In this document: in pieces, positions 25,562-35,722 of the stretch
Numbering within the stretch: the stretch's first letter is position 1
Layout: each line of letters starts with the position of its first letter
Source: Dictyobacter vulcani
GTDB lineage: Bacteria > Chloroflexota > Ktedonobacteria > Ktedonobacterales > Ktedonobacteraceae
Direction of reading: 5' to 3'
NCBI RefSeq assembly: GCF_008974265.1
Contig: NZ_BKZW01000001.1
Span: 1,302,001-1,366,000, forward strand
DNA: 64,000 nucleotides
Translations under genes and position numbers: made by a program
Notes under the pieces: model-generated
The model's input: the letters and a program-made list of their open reading frames with translations, nothing else
Databases searched by the model: none
Told to the model about the DNA's origin: nothing

Positions 25562-25835
25562 GTTTTTTTCCTAATCTGCTTCTTTCCACACTAAATTGCC
25601 GCTGACCATACCATCCATCACACTTTGTCCATTTAACGTATTTTAGTTGGGCAGTGGAACCGTGTCAAGATACAAGCAGATAGTCAGGCAATAAGGTGTG
25701 GACATGAGATGGCCTACTATAGTATGACGAATGTCCTATCGTACTCTCATTTTTTACCACGAAGCATTCTCCTTCGTCATATAAATAAGGTTCCCAGGCC
25801 AGGATAATTGTTTGATAAAGAGGTTGTTTGATAAA

Positions 25836-26897
25836 ATGAAATGCTCACAATGCGGCATGCCGCTCTCTCCAACGCGTACCAGTTGTCCACGATGTGGCGC
25901 ATCAGCTGGAAATGGGGCTACGCGTCCATCGGGGAAGATTAAACTGACTCGCGATTCGTCATCCGTGCCCCAGCATATGATGCCACCTGCACATGAAAGC
26001 AACGCTCATAGTCAACAATCGTCCTGGGGAACACTGGCACCCGCTGCTCCCCCGTTGGAACCGCGGTCTGAGCAAGGAGTATTTACCGCGCAGGCTGGAC
26101 AATTTTCACCCGCGCAGAGTTCCTTTCCCAACCAACCGTATGCCGCCATATTGCCACCTGCGAACGCTCAGCAGCCGATGTATATGCCATCGACACCCAT
26201 GCCAGCACAACCACCTTCGGCCCCTCGGCCACCAGACATGACCGGATCTCCGTCGCTTGTACAGCCTCGTCGCAATCCTGCCCGCAAACCAAATACACGT
26301 CTGGGCTATACCATTGCTGGTCTCTGTTTTATGGCTGGTGCCCTGATTATGATCTTTGTGTTCATTATGGCGCAAAGTCTGTCGATGACGCCCTCGCTGA
26401 CCAATACTGATTCCAATCCAACCCCGACTATTGATCAGACCTCCTCACAGCCAACCGCTCCTGCCAAAACGCATAATGTACAGGCGACGCCAACAACGGC
26501 AGCGGCAACACCAACGGCGGCAACACCAACAGCAGTTGCCTCTAACCAGCTCTATATCGATCAGACCAACCTGGCCAGTGCCGTGGATACCCATACCGGA
26601 CAACCGCTGCAACTCACCAACACCTTTCACGTTGGTCAACCAGTGTATGTGACGATGGCCATTCATCAGGCAGCCTATAGTGGTACCATTTGTCTGAATT
26701 GGTCACTCAATCAACAGGGCTACCCCTACCGTAGTACCGCTTCTCCGGGTGGGGCAACCGATCTGGATCAGATCAGCGCCTATTTCTTCTACAAGCCAGG
26801 CGCGGCCGGCACGGGTTCCGTCGATATCTCCTGGTCCAGTTCAGCAACCTGCACCAATACAATGCCCATTAAACGGTTATCCTTCACCGTCGCCTGA
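25836..26897 (+). CDS. Zinc-ribbon, single-pass membrane protein with extracellular domain
   Basis: A 353-residue protein. The N-terminus is a zinc ribbon (MKCSQCGMPLSPTRTSCPRCG). A proline- and glutamine-rich cytoplasmic linker of about 130 residues leads to one membrane segment (LGYTIAGLCFMAGALIMIFV). A Thr/Pro/Ala-rich stalk with repeated ATPTA follows, then an extracellular beta-rich domain of about 110 residues with two cysteines (GTICLNW, SATCTN) that may form a disulfide. I do not recognise this domain. Start ATG 25836 has AAAGAGG 12 bases upstream, inside a small direct repeat (TTGTTTGATAAA twice). It has its own strong terminator. Confidence 0.72.
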   Translation: MKCSQCGMPLSPTRTSCPRCGASAGNGATRPSGKIKLTRDSSSVPQHMMPPAHESNAHSQQSSWGTLAPAAPPLEPRSEQGVFTAQAGQFSPAQSSFPNQPYAAILPPANAQQPMYMPSTPMPAQPPSAPRPPDMTGSPSLVQPRRNPARKPNTRLGYTIAGLCFMAGALIMIFVFIMAQSLSMTPSLTNTDSNPTPTIDQTSSQPTAPAKTHNVQATPTTAAATPTAATPTAVASNQLYIDQTNLASAVDTHTGQPLQLTNTFHVGQPVYVTMAIHQAAYSGTICLNWSLNQQGYPYRSTASPGGATDLDQISAYFFYKPGAAGTGSVDISWSSSATCTNTMPIKRLSFTVA

Positions 26898-26912
26898 AGT
26901 TAAAGCGAAAAA

Positions 26913-26950
26913 AGGGCGCCATCATGGTTGTATGATGACGCTCTTTTTTT
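26913..26950 (+). terminator. Intrinsic terminator after the zinc-ribbon membrane protein
   Basis: A 13-position stem with one mismatch (26913-26925 with 26932-26944) around loop GGTTGT, followed by a run of T (26944-26950). Confidence 0.85.
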
Positions 26951-27034
26951 TATGGACCAGATGCTCTGTTTCCGCATCTTCTCTGGCTACGAGGAGAGCC
27001 AGGCTGGTTAACAGGCTACTTTGTTCATGCGGTG

Positions 27035-27892
27035 TTAATGCCTGCAGGGTAGTCTGGGCAGGCCGCCATAGCCTGCGACATGCTCCAGGGCAGCTTTCAA
27101 TCCGGCTACACCATATTTAGAAGTTACCGCGGTATTGGCTGGAATCAACAGTGCCTGCAGGATGCGGGCTTCCTCGATTTTCTCTTGCTCAAACAGACTT
27201 TGCACACGACACACGCTCCGTGGAAAGACATTGGCCAGCGCGGCTACAGCGCCAATCGCACCAGAGACCAGGGCCGGCAGCAACATATCAGCACTACCGG
27301 CGAAGACACGAAAATCAGGCTCAGTCCTGGCTACCAGTTGCATTAATTTACTGACATCACCGGAACTATCTTTGACACCGATAATATTAGGATGCTCGGC
27401 CAACGCGCAGATGAGTTCAACGCTCAGGTTAATGCCAGCCGCGCTTGAAGGCATATTATAGATCAGAACCGGCAGTGGACTGGCATCGGCAACGCTCCGA
27501 TAATGTTGACTGAGGGCAGATTCATTCATGCGGCGTGGATAATATGAGGGCGGCAGTATTAGCGCAAAGTTGGCACCATAGTGGGACGCCTGCTGACAGT
27601 AGGCAATCGTCTGGCGGGTAGATTGCGCGCCACAACCAGCGATGATTGGTAGATACACAGTACTGGCACTTTGTACTTCGTGGCAGATAGCCAGCAATTG
27701 TGCTCGTTCCCTATCCTCTAAATGGACCGCTTCGCCATTGGAACCCATTAATACATAGCCAGCGATTCCTGTCGTTGCCAGACGGCGCAGATGGCGCTCA
27801 AACGTCTGCAAGTCCAATTGCTCATCCTGCCTGAAAAAAGTTGGCACCGGGGGATAGACTCCACCAGGTAGAACCAGAGGTGGCATTGGCAT
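27035..27892 (-). CDS. DapA/HOGA-family aldolase
   Basis: About 285 residues, a TIM-barrel lyase of the dihydrodipicolinate synthase family. The Schiff-base Lys is in IIGVKDSSGD, the catalytic Tyr in PVLIYNMPSSAAG, and the substrate loop reads GSNGEAVHL rather than the GTTGE of true DapA. The GSNGE form is seen in 4-hydroxy-2-oxoglutarate aldolase and related sugar-acid lyases, so the substrate is probably a 2-keto acid other than aspartate semialdehyde. No lysine biosynthesis genes lie nearby. Of three close ATG codons (27898, 27892, 27886), 27892 has the best spacing from AGGAGG. It stands alone. Confidence 0.85.
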   Translation of the reverse strand: MPMPPLVLPGGVYPPVPTFFRQDEQLDLQTFERHLRRLATTGIAGYVLMGSNGEAVHLEDRERAQLLAICHEVQSASTVYLPIIAGCGAQSTRQTIAYCQQASHYGANFALILPPSYYPRRMNESALSQHYRSVADASPLPVLIYNMPSSAAGINLSVELICALAEHPNIIGVKDSSGDVSKLMQLVARTEPDFRVFAGSADMLLPALVSGAIGAVAALANVFPRSVCRVQSLFEQEKIEEARILQALLIPANTAVTSKYGVAGLKAALEHVAGYGGLPRLPCRH

Positions 27893-27997
27893 AGACATCC
27901 TCCTGCTCACTGTGGCTTCACGCGCTACAACATACGTGCAGCGCGTGAAAAACATACATTCAACTATGAGCGCATTATACCATGGATGCTTTGCCCG

Positions 27998-28909
27998 TTA
28001 ACGCCCTCCCAGAGCCACCAGAGCAATCAAAACCACGATCAGCACGACCATTCCAATCCCCAGGAAGCGCACAAACAATGCCTTCCTGGCAGCCTTCTGG
28101 CGGAGATCGTCCACACGTATCTCTTCAGATGGTGACCAGTGTGCCATACCACAATAGGGGCAGAGGGGAAACAACTCATAAGGAGGACAGAGCCCACCCT
28201 GGTCAGGAGTTTTGTCCTGCCCATAGGAATAGGCGCCGATCTCATAGCGAATCTGCTCGCTCTCAAAGATAGCGGTACAGTGCAAACAGCGCAACAAAAG
28301 GTATTCAGGCCAATCTGTAGCATGACATTTGGGACAAAAACGTGGCAGTGGCTGGCGCTTGCCCTGCACGTTGCGATCCTGATTCCAATGATGGTGACAG
28401 CGATGGCAAAAATACTGTTGTTTCGCCTCAGGAGCCACCCCGCGTAACAGACCATCCTGCACCAGTTGCTGGGCCTCATGCGGAGCCAGCGTATACTCAC
28501 TATCGCCCAGATCCACACGCAGCGGCTTGCCAGACTGCAAGACAGGAAACGCATAGTGTCGCTGACGATCGCGCCGAGCACCTGGCGAAACCTCCGTCTG
28601 CGCCGCTTTATGGCCTGGTGTGCGCATAGTAGAAGAAGGGGCGGAATATGTCCGTTTAGAGGACATAGAGCTACTATGACCATCCAGCAAGTGTTCAGAA
28701 CGCCGGAGATCATACTGCTTACGCGCCACCGGATCATTGAGCGTCTGGTAGGCCTGCAAGATATGGGCCATGCGCTCATTCGCATCCTCGCCTTTATAGA
28801 CATCAGGATGATATTGGAGCGCCAGCTTTTTAAAGGCAGCCTTAATAACCCCTGGCGAAGCCGCTGAGTCTACCCCAAGTAATTCATAGTAATCAGTAAA
28901 TGTATTCAT
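27998..28909 (-). CDS. J-domain (DnaJ-like) protein with zinc ribbons and C-terminal membrane anchor
   Basis: A 303-residue protein. The J-domain (about 5-70) carries the HPD motif (LQYHPDVYKG), which stimulates DnaK ATPase. A linker follows, then a cysteine-rich part (FCHRCHHHW, FCPKCHA, LRCLHCTA, LCPYCGMAHW) that looks like several zinc ribbons rather than the standard DnaJ repeats. The C-terminal end is one hydrophobic segment (LGIGMVVLIVVLIALVAL), making it a tail-anchored protein facing the cytoplasm. It is thus a specialised, not a general, Hsp40. It would recruit DnaK to the membrane. The ribosome binding site at ATG 28909 is weak. Confidence 0.88.
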   Translation of the reverse strand: MNTFTDYYELLGVDSAASPGVIKAAFKKLALQYHPDVYKGEDANERMAHILQAYQTLNDPVARKQYDLRRSEHLLDGHSSSMSSKRTYSAPSSTMRTPGHKAAQTEVSPGARRDRQRHYAFPVLQSGKPLRVDLGDSEYTLAPHEAQQLVQDGLLRGVAPEAKQQYFCHRCHHHWNQDRNVQGKRQPLPRFCPKCHATDWPEYLLLRCLHCTAIFESEQIRYEIGAYSYGQDKTPDQGGLCPPYELFPLCPYCGMAHWSPSEEIRVDDLRQKAARKALFVRFLGIGMVVLIVVLIALVALGGR

Positions 28910-29006
28910 TGATCAATCAGCATAGGAAACGTGTCCGCTAGTAATTTTTTGTAAAACAAGGTATCTTCTAGTACATAGACGAATAACATATCAAAAGGTT
29001 GTATAG

Positions 29007-29717
29007 ATGGTAAAAACACGAGAATATCAGGTGCTGTTAAGTGCCTGCAACCAGGAGGGCTGCCTCCTCTGCAATCTGGTACATGAGAGTATCTTTCGCT
29101 ACCTGGATGCCTGGAAATATGAGCTTTTCACCGATGTGGATATTCGCCAGGAGCTACGCAATACCCAGGGCTTCTGTCATATTCATACCTGGCAACTGGC
29201 AGGCATGGGCGCAACCTTACCAATCGCGCAGGCATATCGGGATATTCTCTCCGATACCATCGATCAGTTAGAGCAAAACACTACACTTACCTCACCTGCA
29301 GCGGGTGGTTTATTCCGTCGTCTCTTCGATAATAAAAGTGATACCAGTTCTAAACCCGCTTGTCCAGCCTGCAAACAGAAACTGCAGGCTGAAGAAGGCT
29401 ATATTCATAACCTGCGCCAGGCCTTACTCGATGACGAATTTGTGGCGGCCCTCTCCGCTTCAACCGGACTCTGCCTGGATCATTTCCGCCAGACCAGCGA
29501 GTTGCGCGGTGCTGAAGTGTCCGGCAACTGGCTGCAACGTTTACGCCAGGCTCAGCTTAGCTGTTTGAAACGGCTGGATGCACAGTTAGCTGAACTGATC
29601 CGCAAACATGATTATCGTTTTAAGGATGAAGAACGTGGCGACGAAATGAAAGCCTGGCAACGCGCAGCTGGCCTGGTAGCCGGAGAAGATGTTCTGAAAA
29701 GAACAAAAGACGCATAA
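29007..29717 (+). CDS. Cysteine-rich DUF6062-like protein
   Basis: A 236-residue soluble protein, mostly helical. Conserved-looking Cys/His motifs occur in pairs: GCLLCNLVHES, GFCHIHTWQL, CPACKQKL and GLCLDHF. This layout reminds me of the DUF6062 family of Firmicutes and Chloroflexi, whose function is not known to me; the match is from memory. The paired cysteines suggest metal binding or redox activity. ATG 29007 has AAAGG upstream. It faces gltB across a bidirectional terminator. Confidence 0.65.
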   Translation: MVKTREYQVLLSACNQEGCLLCNLVHESIFRYLDAWKYELFTDVDIRQELRNTQGFCHIHTWQLAGMGATLPIAQAYRDILSDTIDQLEQNTTLTSPAAGGLFRRLFDNKSDTSSKPACPACKQKLQAEEGYIHNLRQALLDDEFVAALSASTGLCLDHFRQTSELRGAEVSGNWLQRLRQAQLSCLKRLDAQLAELIRKHDYRFKDEERGDEMKAWQRAAGLVAGEDVLKRTKDA

Positions 29718-29800
29718 TTTATTATTACACGCCTTTTCTCCTGTCTTGTCCAAACGCCAACTATCAATGCGCCTGGTGTTTTATTTAAATCATGCCTGAT

Positions 29801-29838
29801 CAAAAAGGGAAAAAGCAGCATTGCTTTTTCCCTTTTTG
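29801..29838. terminator. Bidirectional 17-bp terminator
   Basis: CAAAAAGGGAAAAAGCA (29801-29817) and its exact complement at 29822-29838 surround a 4-nt loop. A-rich and T-rich flanks let it work for both the DUF6062-like gene and gltB. Confidence 0.85.
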
Positions 29839-29861
29839 TCGTCACAAGAAAGCTATTGGTA

Positions 29862-32800
29862 TTAGTGGGACGCACTCTGTAGTCCAGCATAATCACTACC
29901 TTCGACGAAGTCCTGCGCTGAGATTGAAGCGCCTTGCGGCAACACGCGCCAGAACTTGCTGGCCGTGTGATCCCAGTTTTCCAGGAGCGCTTCAGAGTAT
30001 TTGCTGCGGGTCTTGCGGGCATGTAGCTCCACGATACTGCGCAACGCCTCCAGTTCACCACCATCCGAGATGCGGCTCAGGCCCACCATCTCGCTATTAC
30101 AGCGGTGTACGAATTGCTCCTCACGATCCAGGACATAGGCCACGCCAGAAGACATACCAGCGCCAAAGTTTTGTCCGGTTTCACCCAGGACAACTACCAG
30201 ACCACCGGTCATATACTCACAGGCATGATCGCCCACACCCTCGACAACCGCGACACCACCACTATTGCGGACCGCGAAGCGTTCACCGGCACGGCCAGCC
30301 GCAAAGAGGTAGCCGCCAGTGGCGCCATAGAGAGCGGTATTGCCCAGAATGATGTTGTCCTGCGAAGCAAAGATTGATTCACCTGGAGGTGCGATAATAA
30401 GCTGTCCACCTGCCATACTCTTGCCCACATAGTCGTTAGCATCGCCGCTCAGGATCAAGCGCATGCCGGTTACATTGAAGGCACCAAAGCTTTGTCCGGC
30501 CGATCCGTTGAAGTTGCAGGTGATACTGACACCAGGCAGGCCGATATTCCCATAACGACGTGCCACTTCACCGGCCAGGCTCGCTCCGATCGAGCGATCA
30601 TAGTTATTGATCTCATATTGAGCAATAATACTACGCTCACCGCGCAACGCCGGCTCGGCATCCACCAGCAACTGCTCCGCGACCTTAGACTGCGGTACAA
30701 TCGTCTGGACGGTAGGATCTGAGATGACCGGTAACGAGGTTAGCAACGGTGCCACATCCAGATCACAGGATTCTTTACACTCCAGCAGATTCGCTCGTCC
30801 GATGATATCCTCTAAGCGCGTAAAGCCAAGCTGGGCCAGTAGTTCCCGTACCTCTTCAGCTACCTGGGTCAGGTAGTTGATCAGGAATTGCGGCCGACCG
30901 GTAAATTTGGCGCGCAGGTCTTCACGCTGAGTCGCGATACCTGCTGGACAGGTGTTCAGGTGGCACTGGCGAGCCATATCACAGCCCAGGGAGACCAGGG
31001 CCGAGGTACCAAAGCCAAATTCTTCGGCACCAAGCAGGGCGCCAATAATCACGTCGCGACCGGTCTTAAAGCCGCCATCGACGCGCAGTTTAACGCGCTT
31101 GCGCAGGCCATTCTTGACCAGCACCTGCTGTGCTTCGGCCAGACCACGTTCCCAGGGCATACCCACATGCTTGATCGACTGGATCGGTGAGGCACCGGTA
31201 CCGCCATCGTGACCACTGATCACAACATAATTGGCATGACCTTTCGCCACACCAGCCGCGATCGTACCCACGCCGGCCGCTGAGACCAGCTTCACGCCCA
31301 CGCGAGCCGTAGGATTGACCTGGTGCAGATCATAGATCAGCTGCGCAATATCTTCAATACTATAAATGTCATGGTGCGGTGGTGGCGAGATCAACTGCAC
31401 TCCAGGAGCGGTATGGCGCAGTTTGGCGATAAATGGCGTCACCTTAAATGGAGGCAACTGACCACCCTCACCCGGCTTCGAGCCCTGAGCCATCTTAATC
31501 TCAAGTTCCTGCGCTCGCACCAGATACTCCGGTGTCACACCAAAGCGCGCCGAAGCCACCTGCTTGATCTTACTGCTGACGGGATAACCCTCAAGCGTTT
31601 TGTGATACCACTCAGGATCTTCGCCACCCTCACCCGTATTGTTACGAGCACCAATACTATTCATCGCCGCCGCAATCGTCTGATGCGTCTCAGGACTTAA
31701 TGCGCCCACGGACATCGCTGAAATGACGAAGCGGGTACGAATGGATTCCATCGATTCTACTTGATCCAACGGAATCGGATTGGCAGGCGCAAAGCTCAAC
31801 AGATCGCGCAGCACCGTCGCGGGACGTTGATAGACCAGCGAGGTGAACTGTTGATAATCTTCTTTGCTACCGGATTGAGCCGCCTTTTGCAGCGCACGCA
31901 CAATCAAAGGATTGAAGGCGTGATATTCAGCATCGCGACGGAAGCGATAGCGACCCAGGTCGGCCAGTTTACGCTTCCTGGTATTCGCAGCAACCTCCAG
32001 CGCGGCCTGTCCCTGTTCCAGTTCCTGCGCTTGCTTGATCAACTGCTCAGCCACCAGCCGATAGGTAATCTTGCCCGTATGGAAGGTGGAACCAACAAAG
32101 CAACGCTCGACAAACTCGGGTGCCAGACCCAGCACCTCGAATTGTCCCGCGCCGATAATATTGCGCAGGGTTGAGATACCCATGCGCGCCATAATCTTGC
32201 ACAGGCCTTCTTCAATGACATGAATATAGCGCTCGACCGCCAGTTCGCGTGTAATATGCTCTAGACGGCGCTCGCCAGCCATCGCCCGCACGCTTTCCAG
32301 CGCCAGCGTAGGCACAATAGCTTCAGCACCATAACCCAGTACAAGTGCAATCTGATGTACATCGCAGACTTTGCCGGTCTCACAGATCAATGAAGCACTG
32401 GAGCGTAAACCTTTTTCGACCAGGGCGCGATGGACTGCTCCGATGGCGATGACCATTGGTATCGGAATGCGCGTCAGGGATGCGTCGTTATCACTCAAGA
32501 CAATCAATGTGAAGCCCGCATGAATAGCGTCGATCGCTTCCTGCTCCAGTCGATCCAGGGCTTTCTCCAGACCATCCTCTCCATCGGTGATATCGAAGGT
32601 CGTTAAGAGTGTACGCGAGCGGAAGTGCTCATCCTTCAGTGTGAGCAGCGCGTGTAACTGTGCCTCCGTCAGAATCGGGGAGGACAGATGGATCAGGTGC
32701 GCATGCTCGGGAGCTTCGGTCAACAAACTACCACGACTACCAATATAGGTGTCCAGTGACATCACAATGCGCTCGCGCAGAGGATCGATCGGTGGATTCG

Positions 32801-34403
32801 TCACCTGAGCGAAACGCTGCCGGAAGTAGTCCGAGAAGGAACGTTGTTGATGTGATAGGACTGCCAGCGGCGCATCATCCCCCATACTCCAGGTCGGCTC
32901 TTTATTCTCCGACAGGATCGAGCGTAGCACCATCTCGACATCCTCATGTGTATATCCGAAGATTTGTTGATGTGTGAACACGTCACCAGGTAGTATCTGT
33001 TCCGCGGGCTCTTCAACGCTGGCGGCCGGCAAGTCGGACAGGCTTAAGCGCTGACTTTCCAACCACTCCTGATATGGTTGACGCTGCGCCAGTGCCTCCT
33101 TGATATCATTATCACGTAAGAAGAGTTGCCGCTCCAGATCGACAGCGATCATTTCACCAGGACCCAGCCGACCTTTCTCAACCACATCTTGCGGCTCAAC
33201 CGAGACGACGCCCGCCTCAGAAGCGACGATCAACAGGCCCTGCGCCGTCAAAACATAGCGGGCCGGACGCAGACCATTGCGATCCAGGGCCGCGCCAATC
33301 GTGTGACCATCCGTGAACACCAGCGCGGCAGGACCATCCCATGGCTCGATCAAGCCAGAGTGATATTCACACCACGCGCGCCGGGCAGCATCCAGTTCTT
33401 CATCATGCTCCCAGGCAGGCGGGACTAACATCTGCATACTTTGTAAGAGGCCGCGGCCAGAAGCGGCCAGGAATTCCAACGCATTGTCCAGTTGAGCCGA
33501 ATCGCTATTTCCCGGCTGCACAACCGGAAGCAGATCAGCGATCTGTTCATTCCAGTAGGGCGAGGACATCGAGCTTTCACGTGCCTGCATCCAGTTGCGG
33601 TTACCCTGGATGGTGTTGATCTCACCATTATGGGCCAGCAAACGCATTGGTTGTGCTAGCGGCCAGGCCGGAAATGTATTGGTGCTATAGCGCTGATGGA
33701 ACACAGCCAGCGCACTCGTATAGCGTGGATCGGCAAGATCAAGGTAGAAATTTGCCAGATCGTCCGGTGCCAGCAGACCTTTATGCACAACAATTGTGTG
33801 GGAAAGCGAGACAACATAACAATCGGATATCTGCGCTTCAGTTAATCTGCGCTCGATCACACGTCTCGCATGGTACAAAGCCTTCCCATAGGCTTCAGGA
33901 GTAAAGTGAATGGGACACGAAATCAGCACCTGTACAATCTCGGGCGCAATGTCGCGTGCGCGTGCGCCAAGAATGTCATAATTGATAGGAGGGTTACGCC
34001 AACTCAGAACGGTCAGATCGGCCTCATTGAGAACCTGTTCGATAATCTGCCGACACCGTTGTGTCTGCGCACTGCCACGAGAGGGGAGAAAAACCATACC
34101 GACTGCCAGATCGGCAGGCCTGGGGACAGGTATTTGCTGTTGCTCAAGCTCCTCAAGAAGCAATGCTCCAGGGATTTGTGTGAGTATGCCAGCGCCATCG
34201 TAAACCTCTGCGTCCGCATCCTGAGCACCACGGTGGGTTAACCGCGCCAACGCTTCCAGGGCCTGTTGCACCAGCGAATGGGTGGCCTCGCCTGAAACGT
34301 GCGCTAAAAATCCCGTACCGCAGGCATCATGTTCCATACGGCTATCATAAAGCGGATATGTCGTTTGACACGCAGATTGAATGGCTTCATGCTTGTGCGT
34401 CAT
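29862..34403 (-). CDS. gltB: Glutamate synthase, large subunit
   Basis: A 1513-residue protein with the four expected domains: N-terminal class II glutamine amidotransferase (nucleophile Cys28 in MEHDACGTGF after a 27-residue propeptide), a central domain, the FMN-binding synthase domain (EGGEDPEW, KPGEGGQLP, SGHDGGTGASP), and the C-terminal GXGXG beta-helix. The 3Fe-4S cysteines appear as CDMARQCHLNTC. It makes glutamate from glutamine and 2-oxoglutarate in ammonia assimilation. No small subunit (gltD) is adjacent; it may lie elsewhere, or the enzyme may use ferredoxin. Start ATG 34403 has GGGAG eight bases upstream, and the 34418 frame would include it. It stands alone with a long upstream region. 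Confidence 0.96.
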   Translation of the reverse strand: MTHKHEAIQSACQTTYPLYDSRMEHDACGTGFLAHVSGEATHSLVQQALEALARLTHRGAQDADAEVYDGAGILTQIPGALLLEELEQQQIPVPRPADLAVGMVFLPSRGSAQTQRCRQIIEQVLNEADLTVLSWRNPPINYDILGARARDIAPEIVQVLISCPIHFTPEAYGKALYHARRVIERRLTEAQISDCYVVSLSHTIVVHKGLLAPDDLANFYLDLADPRYTSALAVFHQRYSTNTFPAWPLAQPMRLLAHNGEINTIQGNRNWMQARESSMSSPYWNEQIADLLPVVQPGNSDSAQLDNALEFLAASGRGLLQSMQMLVPPAWEHDEELDAARRAWCEYHSGLIEPWDGPAALVFTDGHTIGAALDRNGLRPARYVLTAQGLLIVASEAGVVSVEPQDVVEKGRLGPGEMIAVDLERQLFLRDNDIKEALAQRQPYQEWLESQRLSLSDLPAASVEEPAEQILPGDVFTHQQIFGYTHEDVEMVLRSILSENKEPTWSMGDDAPLAVLSHQQRSFSDYFRQRFAQVTNPPIDPLRERIVMSLDTYIGSRGSLLTEAPEHAHLIHLSSPILTEAQLHALLTLKDEHFRSRTLLTTFDITDGEDGLEKALDRLEQEAIDAIHAGFTLIVLSDNDASLTRIPIPMVIAIGAVHRALVEKGLRSSASLICETGKVCDVHQIALVLGYGAEAIVPTLALESVRAMAGERRLEHITRELAVERYIHVIEEGLCKIMARMGISTLRNIIGAGQFEVLGLAPEFVERCFVGSTFHTGKITYRLVAEQLIKQAQELEQGQAALEVAANTRKRKLADLGRYRFRRDAEYHAFNPLIVRALQKAAQSGSKEDYQQFTSLVYQRPATVLRDLLSFAPANPIPLDQVESMESIRTRFVISAMSVGALSPETHQTIAAAMNSIGARNNTGEGGEDPEWYHKTLEGYPVSSKIKQVASARFGVTPEYLVRAQELEIKMAQGSKPGEGGQLPPFKVTPFIAKLRHTAPGVQLISPPPHHDIYSIEDIAQLIYDLHQVNPTARVGVKLVSAAGVGTIAAGVAKGHANYVVISGHDGGTGASPIQSIKHVGMPWERGLAEAQQVLVKNGLRKRVKLRVDGGFKTGRDVIIGALLGAEEFGFGTSALVSLGCDMARQCHLNTCPAGIATQREDLRAKFTGRPQFLINYLTQVAEEVRELLAQLGFTRLEDIIGRANLLECKESCDLDVAPLLTSLPVISDPTVQTIVPQSKVAEQLLVDAEPALRGERSIIAQYEINNYDRSIGASLAGEVARRYGNIGLPGVSITCNFNGSAGQSFGAFNVTGMRLILSGDANDYVGKSMAGGQLIIAPPGESIFASQDNIILGNTALYGATGGYLFAAGRAGERFAVRNSGGVAVVEGVGDHACEYMTGGLVVVLGETGQNFGAGMSSGVAYVLDREEQFVHRCNSEMVGLSRISDGGELEALRSIVELHARKTRSKYSEALLENWDHTASKFWRVLPQGASISAQDFVEGSDYAGLQSASH

Positions 34404-34745
34404 GCATTGCTCTCCCAATTAATGACTATCTTGCTCAATGCTAAGGAGGCACCTGCGCCGGAGCCGGAGAGTTCGACGAACTGTCGTTGGCCGCCGAAAT
34501 CATTTTGCAGTTTCGGGTAATCGCAAGAGGGACTTCGTTTCTGAAAATTGAACGGTGGAGTACGCCAGTCATGGCGTTAAAATGAAAGAGCGACATAGCT
34601 CTTAACGAATATGTAATGTTACCACTTGTGGAGAGAGTATAGCATACAGGTAAGCATACAAACAAGCTTTGTATATGTAGAAAATGCCTATACTGATCCT
34701 CGAAAGATAGTATATTTTTGACCCTGATTTTCCAACCTCATCCGT
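34404..34745 (-). other. gltB upstream region
   Basis: No gene. Read on the minus strand it has hairpins AAGAG(C)/GCTCTT, ACGCCA-TGAC-TGGCGT and a short perfect palindrome AGTTCGACGAACT (near 34471-34483 on the plus strand). It could be a structured leader of gltB; I see no match to the glutamine riboswitches I know. Confidence 0.35.
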
Positions 34746-35061
34746 GTACCGGCGGCGCTGGTCGCCAATATGTTTCGCTTAAGCCCAGGGACGGTTTGAT
34801 CCTTAGAGGAGATGAACGAAAGTAGGTTCGACCCTTTGGGTCGATTGGTTCCCTGCATACTATCCTTGCTTGATCATGAGCAAGCTATGACATGTTAGGC
34901 AATGCGTTCGTGTGGGGGGAGACAATCGACCCAAAGGGTCGAACCTACCATTTGTATCTCTCTTGATCCTTTTTGCATGCGTTGCTTCATGATCATGCCA
35001 CCATTGTAGCCATTCCATCCATAACCGAAACGTATTGGCGCTTGCCGCTGCGACCTCCCAG
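34746..35061. repeat. Dispersed nested-palindrome repeat, copy A
   Basis: Outer ends share a GTACCGGCGGCGCTGGTCGC-type sequence (34746) and its inverted relative (35026-35061). Then comes AAGCCCAGGG, and then a perfect 26-bp inverted repeat, 34822-34847 with 34923-34948, beginning GTAGGTTCGACCC. Each arm is itself palindromic (TCGACCC-TTT-GGGTCGA). No ORF. Related copies are at 37396, 41513, 52076 and 60658. Confidence 0.8.
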
Positions 35062-35161
35062 AGAATTTCTATATTTCAGAAAAAAAAGTGTGACAGTCAG
35101 AGTAGCTCTAACGATGAGTAAATGAGGTCTCAAAAAGATAAATCTCTGACAAAGGATAAGG

Positions 35162-35722
35162 GTGCACCAATTGAATTTGTCACCGCAATCAAACGTCTCT
35201 GGTGCTGCACTAATTGATGAATTATATCGCCAGCATGCAAGGACCATTTTACGATTAGTGCGGCGCCAGATTAGCTCTTTAGAAGACGCAGAAGATATTA
35301 TGCTTGAAGTATTTATTGCAGCACTACAAAGCGAAACCTTCTTAAAATTACATAACAATGAACAACAGGCATGGCTAAATCGGGTAGCGCTCAATAAATG
35401 CTTTGATTATCACCGTATTGCCACCAGAAGGCCAGTGGTCCCTCTGGATCTAGTAATTACCAATCTCTATGATGATGATGAACACGGCCCGGACAATGTA
35501 GCGGTCCAGCAAGAAGAATATCGTGTATTACAACAACATTTAACATCATTAACAGATCAACAAAGAGAAATTCTCCGTTGCAAATTTGGACATAATATGA
35601 GCTCTCCTGAGATTGCCAGACACCTGAATAAAAGCGATGGTGCAATACGCATGATCTTAGCGCGCACGATCAAACTTTTGCGTGAGATCTATCGCAAAGA
35701 TGATGAAAGGAGGGGGAGTTAA
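35162..35722 (+). CDS. ECF-type RNA polymerase sigma factor
   Basis: A 186-residue sigma-70-family protein with only regions 2 and 4. Region 2 spans about 15-80 (LIDELYRQHARTILRLVRRQ, then EDAEDIMLEVF), and region 4 about 125-180 (LTDQQREILRCKFGHNMSSPEIARHLNKS in parts: MSSPEIARHLNKS, GAIRMILARTIKLLRE). It directs RNA polymerase to a small regulon. Start taken as GTG 35162 with AAAGGA five bases upstream. The stop overlaps the next gene's start (TAATG), so it is tightly coupled to the membrane beta-propeller protein, a likely regulator of its activity. Confidence 0.9.
   Translation: MHQLNLSPQSNVSGAALIDELYRQHARTILRLVRRQISSLEDAEDIMLEVFIAALQSETFLKLHNNEQQAWLNRVALNKCFDYHRIATRRPVVPLDLVITNLYDDDEHGPDNVAVQQEEYRVLQQHLTSLTDQQREILRCKFGHNMSSPEIARHLNKSDGAIRMILARTIKLLREIYRKDDERRGS

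Noticed and set aside
29862..34403. Many plus-strand frames of 60-190 codons opposite gltB
   Set aside because: They are antisense shadows of a well-conserved gene, without ribosome binding sites or recognisable domains.
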